A stretch of 47,506 nt of DNA, from contig NZ_LCZJ02000043.1 of NCBI RefSeq assembly GCF_001012825.1, positions 1 through 47,506 of the forward strand, given 5' to 3'. Source of the stretch: Paenibacillus etheri (GTDB lineage: Bacteria; Bacillota; Bacilli; Paenibacillales; Paenibacillaceae). The position numbers and the translations under genes are program-made. This document shows positions 25,165 to 33,743 of this stretch, piece by piece. The notes under the pieces were generated by a model, which saw only the letters and a list, made by a program, of their open reading frames with translations, did no database searches and was not told the DNA's origin. How positions within the stretch are numbered: the stretch's first letter is position 1; each line of letters starts with the position of its first letter.

Positions 25165-26592
25165 ATGAGCAGAAAATTCATGGATGAGAACTTCTTATTG
25201 TCCAGTGAGACAGCGATTCATCTGTTTCATAGCTATGCGAAAGACATGCCGATTATCGATTATCATTGCCACCTCAGTCCTCAAGAGATCTACGAGAACA
25301 AGACATTCAACAATATTACCGAAGCTTGGCTGTATGGCGACCATTACAAATGGAGAGTGATGCGGGCAAATGGTGTAGAAGAGAAGTTCATTACCGGTGA
25401 TGCTAGTGATTATGAAAAGTTCTTGGCATGGTCTAGAACCGTTCCTAAGATTATCGGGAATCCGCTATATCATTGGACACATCTGGAGTTGCAGCGTTTC
25501 TTTGGAGTATATGATTTGCTGAATGAGGCTAATGCACCGAAGATTTGGGATGAAGTGAACAGACAGCTGCAAGGTGAAGGGTATGGAGCAAGAGATCTAA
25601 TTGTTAAATCGAAGGTCACTGTTGTATGCACCACAGATGACCCTGTAGATACTCTGGAATATCATGAAAAAATCAGTAGCCTGAGTGGATTTAATGTCAG
25701 TGTAGTTCCGGGGTTTCGTCCAGATAAAGCCCTTGAGATTAATCGTCCTACCTTCCAGCCATGGGTAGCTCAGCTAAGCGAAGTTTCGGGAATGGCTGTT
25801 GAGAATTACGGACAGTTTCTTGCAGCATTGGAGAGCAGAATGAGATTCTTCCATGCCAGAGCCGGCCGTGTATCTGACCATGCTTTGGATGCGGTGATGT
25901 TTGAGCCAACTACCTTGGAGGAAGCTACAGCTATATTCGCTAAAGCACTTTATGAAGGTACTGTAAGCGAGAGTGAAGAGAAGAAATATAAAGGGTTCAC
26001 ACTTGTGTTCCTTGGTAAATTATACAGCGAGCTGGATTGGGCCATGCAATTCCATATCCATGCGCTACGCAATAATAACAGCGTAATGTTCGGCCGACTC
26101 GGTCCTGACACCGGCTATGATTCCATTAATGATGGCGTGATTGCTAAGCCGTTGGCAGGTCTGTTAGATGCGCTGGATCGTGAGAACGCGCTTCCTAAGA
26201 CGATTTTATACTCCCTGAATCCAAATGATAATCATGTCATTGCTGGTTTAATGGGCTGCTTTCAAGGAGGCGGTATTCCAGGGAAAATTCAATTCGGAAC
26301 GGCATGGTGGTTCAACGATAATAAGGATGGCATGCTGGAACAGATGAAGACGCTTGCTAATCTAGGTGTACTTAGTCAATTTGTCGGAATGTTAACAGAT
26401 TCCAGAAGCTTTTTATCGTATACCAGACATGAGTATTTTAGAAGAATTCTATGTGATCTTGTAGGTTCTTGGGTAGAGGCTGGAGAAGCTCCGGATGATA
26501 TGGAACTGCTGGGCGGCATGATTGAGAATATCTGTTACAATAACGCTGATCATTATTTCAATTTCTCGAAACAGGCATTGGTGACTAGGTAA
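25165..26592 (+). CDS. uxaC: Uronate isomerase
   Basis: A 475-aa amidohydrolase-superfamily isomerase acting on D-glucuronate (to fructuronate) and D-galacturonate (to tagaturonate). The metal-binding H34-C-H36 motif is in IIDYHCHLSPQEIYENK; other family segments are VVCTTDDPVDTLEYH and LTDSRSFLSYTRHEYFRR near the C-terminus. Length is typical. AAAGGAGAG precedes ATG. It starts the galacturonate cluster with the LacI regulator, uxaB and uxaA. No uronate transporter, KDG kinase or KDPG aldolase gene is in the window. Confidence 0.96.
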   Translation: MSRKFMDENFLLSSETAIHLFHSYAKDMPIIDYHCHLSPQEIYENKTFNNITEAWLYGDHYKWRVMRANGVEEKFITGDASDYEKFLAWSRTVPKIIGNPLYHWTHLELQRFFGVYDLLNEANAPKIWDEVNRQLQGEGYGARDLIVKSKVTVVCTTDDPVDTLEYHEKISSLSGFNVSVVPGFRPDKALEINRPTFQPWVAQLSEVSGMAVENYGQFLAALESRMRFFHARAGRVSDHALDAVMFEPTTLEEATAIFAKALYEGTVSESEEKKYKGFTLVFLGKLYSELDWAMQFHIHALRNNNSVMFGRLGPDTGYDSINDGVIAKPLAGLLDALDRENALPKTILYSLNPNDNHVIAGLMGCFQGGGIPGKIQFGTAWWFNDNKDGMLEQMKTLANLGVLSQFVGMLTDSRSFLSYTRHEYFRRILCDLVGSWVEAGEAPDDMELLGGMIENICYNNADHYFNFSKQALVTR

Positions 26593-26649
26593 TCGTTATG
26601 ATATCCTTACATGGAAGAGCCAAACCCGTTTAATAAGGAAGGTTGACCC

Positions 26650-27654
26650 ATGGCACCTACAATCAAGGATATCGCCAAACTGGCGAATGTTTCACATACA
26701 ACTGTATCGAGAGCACTTAACAACAGTCCCCTAATTAAAGAAGTCACACGTAAAAAAATTGCCGAGATCGCTGCGCAAGTAGGCTATGTTCCGAATTACA
26801 ATGCCAAAAGCCTAGTGATGCAGAGATCGTATACTATTGGTCTGTTCTTCACGAGTATTGCCAAGGGGACATCGTCGGGTTTCTTCTCTGACACGATCCG
26901 TGGTGTGAATAGCGTCATAGATGTGGAGTATAATCTGTTCATTCGAGGGATCGATGATTATGCGGAGTATTCTTCTATTCATCGCAAGCGTTTTGATGGA
27001 ATTATTCTAATGAGTCAAAGCGAAGCAGATAATAAATTCATTTACCATGTAGTACAGCAAGGCATTCCAATCGTTGTGCTGAACCGACAAATTGATGACC
27101 GTTCCATTATCAACATCATCTCGAATGACCGGGAAGGCGCTTATAATGCAGGCAAACATCTAATTGAAGCCGGGCATCAAGACATTGCGATTATTGAAGG
27201 TGTCGAGGGCTTTAAATCGACGCAGGAACGCAGAGATGGCTTTATAAAAGCATTGATTGAATATAATATTCCTGCACGTAATGACTACATGATCAGTGGT
27301 AATTATGATATGCAAAGTGGATACGAGGCTATGGTCCAGTTGTTGGATTTAGAAAAACCGCCGACGGCAGTATTTTGTTCCAATGACGATATGGCGATCG
27401 GGGCTATGAAAACGGTGTTCGAGCGAGGGTTGCAGGTACCGAATGATGTTTCTATTGTTGGTTTTGATGATAGTGGATTTTCGCTCTTTGCTAATCCTTC
27501 GCTTACCACAGTTAAACGTCCCATTGAGAAGATCAGCGAGCAAGGAGCCCGCAAGCTTTTAAGCTTAATCAAAGAACCTATAGAGAATGACGTGCTAATC
27601 TCGATCGACACGGAGTTTATTGCGAGAGAATCGGTTAGGAAGTTGCAGAAATAG
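26650..27654 (+). CDS. exuR: LacI-family regulator of uronate use (ExuR-like)
   Basis: A 334-aa LacI/GalR repressor. The N-terminal helix-turn-helix is TIKDIAKLANVSHTTVSRAL (4-23) with the hinge YVPNYNAKSLV; the periplasmic-binding-like sensor domain fills the rest, ending with VSIVGFDDSGFSLFANPSLTTV. It lies between uxaC and uxaB, so a galacturonate- or tagaturonate-responsive role like B. subtilis ExuR is likely. Shared TTAACGTG-type motifs occur before uxaC and uxaB. The symbol is an inference from position, not sequence identity. Confidence 0.75.
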   Translation: MAPTIKDIAKLANVSHTTVSRALNNSPLIKEVTRKKIAEIAAQVGYVPNYNAKSLVMQRSYTIGLFFTSIAKGTSSGFFSDTIRGVNSVIDVEYNLFIRGIDDYAEYSSIHRKRFDGIILMSQSEADNKFIYHVVQQGIPIVVLNRQIDDRSIINIISNDREGAYNAGKHLIEAGHQDIAIIEGVEGFKSTQERRDGFIKALIEYNIPARNDYMISGNYDMQSGYEAMVQLLDLEKPPTAVFCSNDDMAIGAMKTVFERGLQVPNDVSIVGFDDSGFSLFANPSLTTVKRPIEKISEQGARKLLSLIKEPIENDVLISIDTEFIARESVRKLQK

Positions 27655-27673
27655 AGGCTGCGTATAGTAGCTT

Positions 27674-27699
27674 AATCCTTTACAATCGTAAAGGGTTTT
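27674..27699 (+). terminator. Possible terminator after the LacI regulator
   Basis: AATCCTTTAC and GTAAAGGGTT pair around AATC, followed by only TTTT. Confidence 0.5.
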
Positions 27700-27708
27700 A
27701 CCGTAAAA

Positions 27709-27791
27709 TTTTAACGTGTGCATAAATTTATAATAATTTTAATATAAATATTGTTTTGTAAGGTTTATTTAATTAGTTTATCGTGTGCATT
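27709..27791 (+). promoter_or_regulatory. Paired CGTGTGCAT repeats before uxaB
   Basis: TTTTAACGTGTGCATAAATT begins at 27709 and TTTATCGTGTGCATTTAT at 27777; the CGTGTGCAT cores are 67 bp apart. The TTAACGTG core is shared with the sites before uxaC. TATAAT at 27729-27734 could be a -10. The second copy ends just before the ribosome site. Confidence 0.5.
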
Positions 27792-27811
27792 TATTATAAG
27801 GAGGCGTTAAC

Positions 27812-29281
27812 TTGAACAGATTAAATAACGATAGTTGGAAAGCTTACAAGCAATATCCTGAGAAGGTTCTGCAATTTGGTGAAGGTAATTTCATGCGCGC
27901 TTTTGTAGATTGGCAGATTCATACCATGAATCAAAAAACGGATTTCAATGGTGGAGTGGTTGTTGTACAACCGCTGGGCAACGGACTTGCAGAAATGCTA
28001 AATGCGCAGGATGGGTTATATACGCTTTATCTCCAAGGAATCAAAGATGGAGCGGCGGTAAAAGAACATGAGGTCATCAACTGTATTACAAGAACGCTTA
28101 ATCCTTTTACCCAGCATGAGGAGTATATGAAGCTTGCCGAGAATCCAGAGCTGCGATTTATTGTGTCTAATACTACTGAAGCGGGAATTGCTTTCGAAGC
28201 CGGCGACAAGTTAACCGATACTCCGCAAAGTAGTTTCCCGGGCAAGCTGACGGCCTTATTGTATAAACGTTTTGAATTTTTTAATGGGAATGCTTCTAAA
28301 GGTTTTATCATCATTCCGTGTGAGCTGATTGACCGAAATGGTGATGAGCTCAAGAAGGTTATTTTGAAATATGCTGAGCTGTGGAATCTTGGAGGAGGTT
28401 TTGTAAACTGGTTGAATGAAGCTAATACCTTCTGCTGCAGTCTGGTGGACCGCATTGTTCCCGGTTATCCAAGAGACACTATCGCTGAGATTACAGAAGA
28501 ACTGGGCTATGAGGATAAGCTGGTTGTTGTCGGTGAGCAATTCCATCTTTGGGTGATTGAAGGACCACAGTGGATTAAAGAGGAATTTCCGGCTGAACTA
28601 GCAGGTCTTAATGTGCTAGTGGTGGATGATATGACCCCTTATCGGACTCGTAAAGTGAGAATTCTAAACGGAGCTCATACCGCGATGACACCAGTAGCGT
28701 ATTTGTATGGGATTGATACGGTTGCCGAGGCCATTGAGCACGAAGAGGTTGGGGCGTTCGTAAAGTCCTTAATATACGATGAGATCATTCCCACGCTGGA
28801 TCTGCCGGCAGAGGAATTGAATTCTTTTGCAGACGCGGTATTAGAAAGATTCCTGAACCCTTATGTGCAGCATTACTTGATGAGCATCTCCCTTAATTCT
28901 ATATCGAAGTTTAAGACAAGAGGTCTGCCTTCTTTACTGCAATATGTAGAGGTCAAAGGCCGTTTGCCCGAGAAGCTTGCCTTCTCATTGAGCGCATTAA
29001 TTGCATTCTATAAAGGACGTAGAGGGGAAGAAGAGATTCAACTGGCGGATGATGCGGATATTTTGGAAGGGTTCGCTTCCCTTTGGGGAGGATGGGATGG
29101 CACAGACACTGGGCTACGCGCACTGACCGCTCAGGTACTAGCAGCAACAAATCATTGGGGCTGTGATCTGAATGAAGTTAAGGGACTTCCCGACAAGGTG
29201 GCAGAAGGGCTAATTGCAATTGAGGGAATAGGTATGAAGCAAGCGCTGCAAACGTTCGTGAAGAGACCTGCGCACAATTGA
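27812..29281 (+). CDS. uxaB: Tagaturonate reductase (altronate oxidoreductase)
   Basis: A 489-aa NADH-dependent long-chain mannitol-dehydrogenase-family enzyme that reduces D-tagaturonate to D-altronate. The N-terminal [20 protein letters not shown] is the family nucleotide-binding segment, and [21 protein letters not shown] carries the conserved Lys-Asn-His catalytic region. The start is TTG, seven bases after AAGGAGG; no in-frame ATG is near. UxaB is preferred over fructuronate reductase UxuB because uxaA follows immediately. Confidence 0.93.
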   Translation: MNRLNNDSWKAYKQYPEKVLQFGEGNFMRAFVDWQIHTMNQKTDFNGGVVVVQPLGNGLAEMLNAQDGLYTLYLQGIKDGAAVKEHEVINCITRTLNPFTQHEEYMKLAENPELRFIVSNTTEAGIAFEAGDKLTDTPQSSFPGKLTALLYKRFEFFNGNASKGFIIIPCELIDRNGDELKKVILKYAELWNLGGGFVNWLNEANTFCCSLVDRIVPGYPRDTIAEITEELGYEDKLVVVGEQFHLWVIEGPQWIKEEFPAELAGLNVLVVDDMTPYRTRKVRILNGAHTAMTPVAYLYGIDTVAEAIEHEEVGAFVKSLIYDEIIPTLDLPAEELNSFADAVLERFLNPYVQHYLMSISLNSISKFKTRGLPSLLQYVEVKGRLPEKLAFSLSALIAFYKGRRGEEEIQLADDADILEGFASLWGGWDGTDTGLRALTAQVLAATNHWGCDLNEVKGLPDKVAEGLIAIEGIGMKQALQTFVKRPAHN

Positions 29282-29304
29282 TACACAGGAGGTGGGTACC
29301 CGAT

Positions 29305-30807
29305 ATGATCAAGACCATGAAAGAGGTACTACAGATCAATGATGCTGATAATGTAGCGGTTGCACTGAAAGACTATAAATCAGGCGACACCATCGTAATT
29401 GGTTCAAAAGAGATTAAAATTACAGAAGATATCGCCAGAGGCCATAAAATTGCACTAACCAGCATTAGTGAAGGCGAGAATGTGTTGAAATATGGTTATC
29501 CGATCGGTCATGCCAAAGCGCCTATCACGCCGGGGGAATGGGTGCATACCCATAATACGAAGACCAACTTAACAGGGGTAGAGGAATATACTTTTGAGCA
29601 GAAGCTGACGCCGAATCCTTTTGCAGCAGAGAATTTGACCTTTAAGGGGTATCGCCGCTTAGATGGATCTGTAGGTATCCGCAATGAGCTGTGGATTGTT
29701 CCTACAGTTGGTTGTGTAAATGGAGTGGCGGAGCAGATCATTAATATTTTCAAGGCAGAGGTTGGGGATATCGCCCCTTTCGATAACGTGCTTGTGCTTA
29801 AGCATAACTATGGCTGCTCCCAGCTGGGTGATGATCATGACAATACTCGTACGATTCTAACAAATGCGGTTAAACACCCGAATGCTGGCGGAGTGCTTGT
29901 GCTCGGGCTGGGGTGCGAGAACAACAATCTGCATATTTTTAAAGACATGCTTGGCAGCTATGATGAGGATCGTGTGCGTTTCCTTGTCTCTCAAGAGGTT
30001 GGGAATGAGATAGAAGAAGGCGTGAAGCTGCTGAAGGAAATCTACAATAATGTACAAGGTGACCATAGGGAAGAAGTATCGCTCTCTGAGCTGAAGATCG
30101 GTCTGAAATGTGGAGGCTCCGACGGTTTATCCGGTATTACTGCGAATCCTCTCCTAGGACGTCTGTCTGATTATATGGCTGCCCAAGGTGGTACAACTGT
30201 ATTGACTGAAGTACCTGAAATGTTCGGTGCCGAAAAAATTCTGATGGAACGTGCAGCGGACGAAGTTATTTTCCACAAAATTGTCGACCTGATCAACGAC
30301 TTCAAGCAGTATTTCATGGACTATAAACAGCCGGTATATGAAAATCCATCCCCAGGCAATAAAGCTGGAGGGATTACTACGCTTGAGGATAAATCTCTAG
30401 GCTGTACTCAGAAATCCGGCAACTCCACGGTTATGGACGTACTCAAGTACGGCGAGCTTATCACCAACAAGGGCTTAAATCTCCTTAACGCACCTGGTAA
30501 TGATCTTGTGGCCTCCTCTGCACTGGCTGCTGCTGGTTGTCAATTAGTGATCTTTACAACCGGACGGGGAACGCCATTTGGTACCTTTGTGCCTACGATG
30601 AAGGTATCGACGAATACGCCTTTGTATGAAGGTAAACGTCACTGGATTGACTTTAATGCGGGTGTGCTGGTCGAAGACGGTTCTCCAGATGAGGTCCTGC
30701 GCGATTTCATTAATTACATTATCAGCGTGGCTAGCGGGGAATGGGTATTTAATGAGAAGAATAACTTCCGTGAAATTTCCATATTCAAAACAGGAGTAAC
30801 GCTATAA
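29305..30807 (+). CDS. uxaA: Altronate dehydratase
   Basis: A 500-aa iron-dependent dehydratase that converts D-altronate to 2-keto-3-deoxygluconate. The N-terminal SAF-like domain (about 1-100) includes ARGHKIALTSI and GHAKAPITPGEWVHTHN; the large domain follows a linker and has GYRRLDGSVGIRNELWIVPTVGC, KHNYGCSQLGDD and LGLGCENNN. Length is typical. ATG 29305 is chosen because AGGAGGTG lies nine bases upstream; a TTG overlapping the uxaB stop would add nine residues. Last gene of the uxa cluster. Confidence 0.95.
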   Translation: MIKTMKEVLQINDADNVAVALKDYKSGDTIVIGSKEIKITEDIARGHKIALTSISEGENVLKYGYPIGHAKAPITPGEWVHTHNTKTNLTGVEEYTFEQKLTPNPFAAENLTFKGYRRLDGSVGIRNELWIVPTVGCVNGVAEQIINIFKAEVGDIAPFDNVLVLKHNYGCSQLGDDHDNTRTILTNAVKHPNAGGVLVLGLGCENNNLHIFKDMLGSYDEDRVRFLVSQEVGNEIEEGVKLLKEIYNNVQGDHREEVSLSELKIGLKCGGSDGLSGITANPLLGRLSDYMAAQGGTTVLTEVPEMFGAEKILMERAADEVIFHKIVDLINDFKQYFMDYKQPVYENPSPGNKAGGITTLEDKSLGCTQKSGNSTVMDVLKYGELITNKGLNLLNAPGNDLVASSALAAAGCQLVIFTTGRGTPFGTFVPTMKVSTNTPLYEGKRHWIDFNAGVLVEDGSPDEVLRDFINYIISVASGEWVFNEKNNFREISIFKTGVTL

Positions 30808-30830
30808 TAAATAATTTATTTCAAATCAGG

Positions 30831-30871
30831 CTGTCCCTTATGCTTTTTAAGCGTAGGGGGCAGTTTTTTTT
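30831..30871 (+). terminator. Terminator of the uxa cluster
   Basis: CTGTCCCT pairs with AGGGGGCAG around a 16-base loop containing a smaller GCTTTTTAAGC hairpin, followed by eight T. Confidence 0.85.
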
Positions 30872-30929
30872 ATTTCACACTAATACGTAATCCGTTGTTA
30901 AAAAGAACAACAATCGCTTTCTTTTCATT

Positions 30930-30993
30930 TAGTGATTGCAATCACTATCGCCTCATATGGCCTGTGCTAATCTGTTATTGAGAATAGTTCTCA
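30930..30993 (+). promoter_or_regulatory. CRP/FNR-type palindrome, -10 and second palindrome
   Basis: TAGTGATTGCAATCACTA (30930-30947) is a perfect 18-bp palindrome of the AGTGA-N6-TCACT form bound by CRP/FNR-family regulators. TAATCT (30968-30973) can serve as -10, putting the palindrome centre 41-42 bases before the predicted start, the class II activator position. TGAGAATAGTTCTCA (30979-30993) is a second inverted repeat just before the ribosome site. Confidence 0.6.
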
Positions 30994-31012
30994 CAAAAAG
31001 GAGAAGAGTTAC

Positions 31013-31240
31013 ATGGAAAAAGTGCTGCGAATGGATGAGTCCATATTCGATATGGTATCACGGCATCCGGAGGTCATCGAGATTATGGTAGAGCTGGGCT
31101 TTAAGGATATCGCTAAGCCTGGCATGCTGCAGACGGCTGGGCGTTTCATGACCCTATCCAAAGGAATCAAGTTGAAGAAAATGGATCTCGACACCGTGAA
31201 GTTAGCATTTGAACGACATGGCTTCGAGATTATGAAATAA
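31013..31240 (+). CDS. DUF1858 domain protein
   Basis: A 75-aa protein that consists of a DUF1858 domain (LRMDESIFDMVSRHPEVIEI, then ELGFKDIAKPGMLQTAGRFMTL). This small helical domain often accompanies hybrid-cluster-like or hemerythrin/DUF438 proteins. AAAAAGGAGAAGAG precedes ATG. It is followed 39 bases later by the DUF438/hemerythrin protein, with which it probably forms an oxygen- or NO-responsive operon. Biochemical role unknown. Confidence 0.85.
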   Translation: MEKVLRMDESIFDMVSRHPEVIEIMVELGFKDIAKPGMLQTAGRFMTLSKGIKLKKMDLDTVKLAFERHGFEIMK

Positions 31241-31279
31241 AGGAATCTATAACCAAACTTCATTAAGGAGAGATCAATA

Positions 31280-32539
31280 ATGAGTGAACTGATAAATAAT
31301 CGTGAGGTTGATGTACCGGAGCAGACTCGTCGCCAAGCCATGCTCAAGGAGATTATTAAAGAACTGCATGCAGGCAAAAGTGTTGAAGAGGTTAAGGCAC
31401 GCTTCGAGGAAGCTGTAGGCGATGTTACCGTAGCGGAAATATCTGCTATGGAGCATTCATTAATGACTGAAGAAGGTATTCCGGTCTCAGAGGTACAACG
31501 ACTTTGTTCGGTCCATACAGCAATTTTTAAAGGTTCTATTGAGCAAATTCACCGTTCGTCTAAGCCTGAGGAGCAGCCAGGGCATCCAGTGCACACCTTC
31601 AAGCTAGAAAACCGTGAGATTGAAAGACTTGTTAACTTCCGTTTAGATTTACACGCAACCAAATTTCAGAAGAATGACAGCGAAGAACTCATCTTCAAGC
31701 TGTTGGAGGATCTAAGCTTGCTGCTAGATCTTGATAAACACTACAGTCGTAAAGAGAATCTTCTATTTCCTTACCTCGAAAAGTATGGGATTTATGGGCC
31801 AACCAAGGTTATGTGGGGAGTGGATGATAATATCCGCCGTATGATTAAAGAGGCAAAAGCGGCACTCAACAATTACAGCGGAAACGCAGCAGAAATAGGT
31901 GTTCAGCTTGAGGAGATCATTAAGGAAGTTAATGAGATGATCTTTAAAGAAGAGAACATTTTACTACCTATGTCGCTGGACAAATTGACGGAAGACGAAT
32001 GGGTCAAAATCGCTCGTGAGAGTGATGAGATCGGATTCTGCCTAACGGCGCCGGAGCAGGAGTGGATACCCGAGCGCGCCGCAGAGCCGGAAGGTGCAGT
32101 GCTGGGAAACGAAGAGGGAGCAGCTCCGCAAGAAGGGTTCATACGTTTTGAGACAGGGCTGTTGTCACTGCATCAGCTAGAGACCGTGCTCAATCACCTG
32201 CCGGTAGATTTGACATTCATTGATGAGAATGATGTCGTTCGATATTTTTCACACGGGAAAGAACGTATCTTTGCTCGGACAAAGGCGGTTATCGGTCGTA
32301 CGGTACAGAACTGTCATCCTCCGCAAAGTGTGCATGTGGTAGAGAAGCTTTTGGAAGATTTTAAGGCAGGTCTTAAGGATGCTGAAGACTTCTGGATTGC
32401 CATCAAGGATAAATTCATCTATATCCGTTATTTCGCTGTCCGCGACGAGACTGGCCGGTATATGGGTACGCTGGAGTTTACGCAAAATATCGCTCCAATC
32501 CGTGCACTAGAAGGACAAAAGCGTATTTTATCAGAATGA
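31280..32539 (+). CDS. DUF438 / hemerythrin-like / PAS protein
   Basis: A 419-aa cytoplasmic protein. The N-terminal DUF438 region (about 15-105) contains LKEIIKELHAGKSVEEVKARF; the middle (about 120-255) is a hemerythrin HHE-like helical bundle with LHATKFQKND, LDKHYSRKENLLFPYLEKYG and KEENILLPMSLDKL, which supply His and Glu for a di-iron site; the C-terminus (about 300-415) is a PAS domain (VDLTFIDENDVVRYFSHGKERIFART). Such proteins are thought to sense or detoxify O2 or NO. AAGGAGAG precedes ATG. The CRP/FNR-type site upstream of the pair fits an oxygen-limitation role. Confidence 0.85.
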   Translation: MSELINNREVDVPEQTRRQAMLKEIIKELHAGKSVEEVKARFEEAVGDVTVAEISAMEHSLMTEEGIPVSEVQRLCSVHTAIFKGSIEQIHRSSKPEEQPGHPVHTFKLENREIERLVNFRLDLHATKFQKNDSEELIFKLLEDLSLLLDLDKHYSRKENLLFPYLEKYGIYGPTKVMWGVDDNIRRMIKEAKAALNNYSGNAAEIGVQLEEIIKEVNEMIFKEENILLPMSLDKLTEDEWVKIARESDEIGFCLTAPEQEWIPERAAEPEGAVLGNEEGAAPQEGFIRFETGLLSLHQLETVLNHLPVDLTFIDENDVVRYFSHGKERIFARTKAVIGRTVQNCHPPQSVHVVEKLLEDFKAGLKDAEDFWIAIKDKFIYIRYFAVRDETGRYMGTLEFTQNIAPIRALEGQKRILSE

Positions 32540-32581
32540 ATGCGGGTTTTGGGTTATTTTCCAAATAATAATATAGGTAGA

Positions 32582-32614
32582 GGACTCTCTTACTTAGCGT
32601 AAGAGGGTCTTTTT
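32582..32614 (+). terminator. Terminator after the DUF438 gene
   Basis: GACTCTCTTAC and GTAAGAGGGTC pair (one G-U) around TTAGC and are followed by five T. Confidence 0.85.
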
Positions 32615-32670
32615 AGAATATAATAGAGTATACTCTTAAAATAAGGAATTCCCGGGTGTGTTGTCTTTCC

Positions 32671-32699
32671 TTGACCACAGAGGGGGCTTCTATTATAGT
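32671..32699 (+). promoter_or_regulatory. glcK promoter (sigma-A type)
   Basis: TTGACC (32671-32676), a 17-bp spacer and TATAGT (32694-32699). A perfect 12-bp palindrome AGAGTATACTCT lies upstream at 32625-32636. Confidence 0.65.
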
Positions 32700-32747
32700 T
32701 GGTACTTAGGATTAACTATTTTAGTATAAAAAAAGGTGGCTTGTTAC

Positions 32748-33698
32748 ATGTCTGAGAATATCTACGTTGGCGTGGATTTGGGTGGAACTGCAATTAAGGT
32801 TGGGATCTGCAATGCTGAGGGAACTCTACTGCATACTTATGAGGGACCTACAGGAACTGCAGAAGGTGTCGATACTGTTATCGATAATATCGAGAAGTAT
32901 GTACGCCAAATTGTGGAGGATTCCCCGTACTCATGGGATCAGCTTGCAGGTGTAGGAGCGGGCGTAGCCGGGTTCACAAATATTCGTGAAGGAATCATTA
33001 TCCTTGCGCCCAACATAGGATTTAAAGATGTGCCGATTCGCTCCATTTTGGAAGATCGCTGGAACAAGCCTGTCAAAATAGACAATGATGCGAACGTGGC
33101 TGCCCTGGGTGAAGCTTGGAGTGGTGCAGGACGCGGGATTGAAAACTGTGTCTGCTATACGCTTGGAACAGGTGTGGGTGGCGGAATCATTATTAATGGA
33201 AAAATTTATCAAGGTTTTGCAGGCCTAGCCGGTGAGCTTGGTCATATCACAGTAGTGCCGGATCTGGAAGCTATTCAATGTGGTTGCGGTAATATGGGAT
33301 GTCTGGAAACCGTTTCCTCCGCTACAGGAATTATTCGTATGGCTAATGATGCAGTAGCACGTGGTGATCGTACTTCCCTCTCTATGGTAGAGAAAATTGC
33401 TGCGAAGGAAGTCTTTGATGCGGCTAAGGCTGGCGATGAAGTAGCGATTCGCATAGTAAACCGTGCAGCATACTATCTGGGTAAATCTATGGCTTCTGTT
33501 GCGGCCGTGCTTAACCCTGAGGTCTTCATCGTTGGTGGTGGTGTGTCTAAGGCTGGAGATATTCTATTTGATGAAGTTCGTCGTGTGTTTGCTAAGTTGG
33601 CACCGGCTCCACTTCAGACTGGAGTTACGATTATCCCAGCAGAGCTTGGCAATGATGCAGGTATTGTTGGTGCTGCAGGCCTTTTGCTTCGTTCTTAA
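32748..33698 (+). CDS. glcK: Glucokinase (ROK family)
   Basis: A 316-aa ROK-family kinase that phosphorylates non-PTS glucose. The ATP motif is GVDLGGTAIKVGI (7-19), the sugar-binding Asp is in KIDNDANVAALGE, GTGVGGGII is the phosphate segment, and the zinc site is CGCGNMGCLE. ATG 32748 is used because AAAGGTGG ends eight bases before it; a GTG at 32736 is inside that ribosome site. It heads glcK-rapZ-yvcK, in place of yvcI in B. subtilis. Confidence 0.95.
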   Translation: MSENIYVGVDLGGTAIKVGICNAEGTLLHTYEGPTGTAEGVDTVIDNIEKYVRQIVEDSPYSWDQLAGVGAGVAGFTNIREGIIILAPNIGFKDVPIRSILEDRWNKPVKIDNDANVAALGEAWSGAGRGIENCVCYTLGTGVGGGIIINGKIYQGFAGLAGELGHITVVPDLEAIQCGCGNMGCLETVSSATGIIRMANDAVARGDRTSLSMVEKIAAKEVFDAAKAGDEVAIRIVNRAAYYLGKSMASVAAVLNPEVFIVGGGVSKAGDILFDEVRRVFAKLAPAPLQTGVTIIPAELGNDAGIVGAAGLLLRS

Positions 33699-33743
33699 AA
33701 GATAGGGAGTATTCATATACTAATTTAGGGAGGGGACGCTTTA

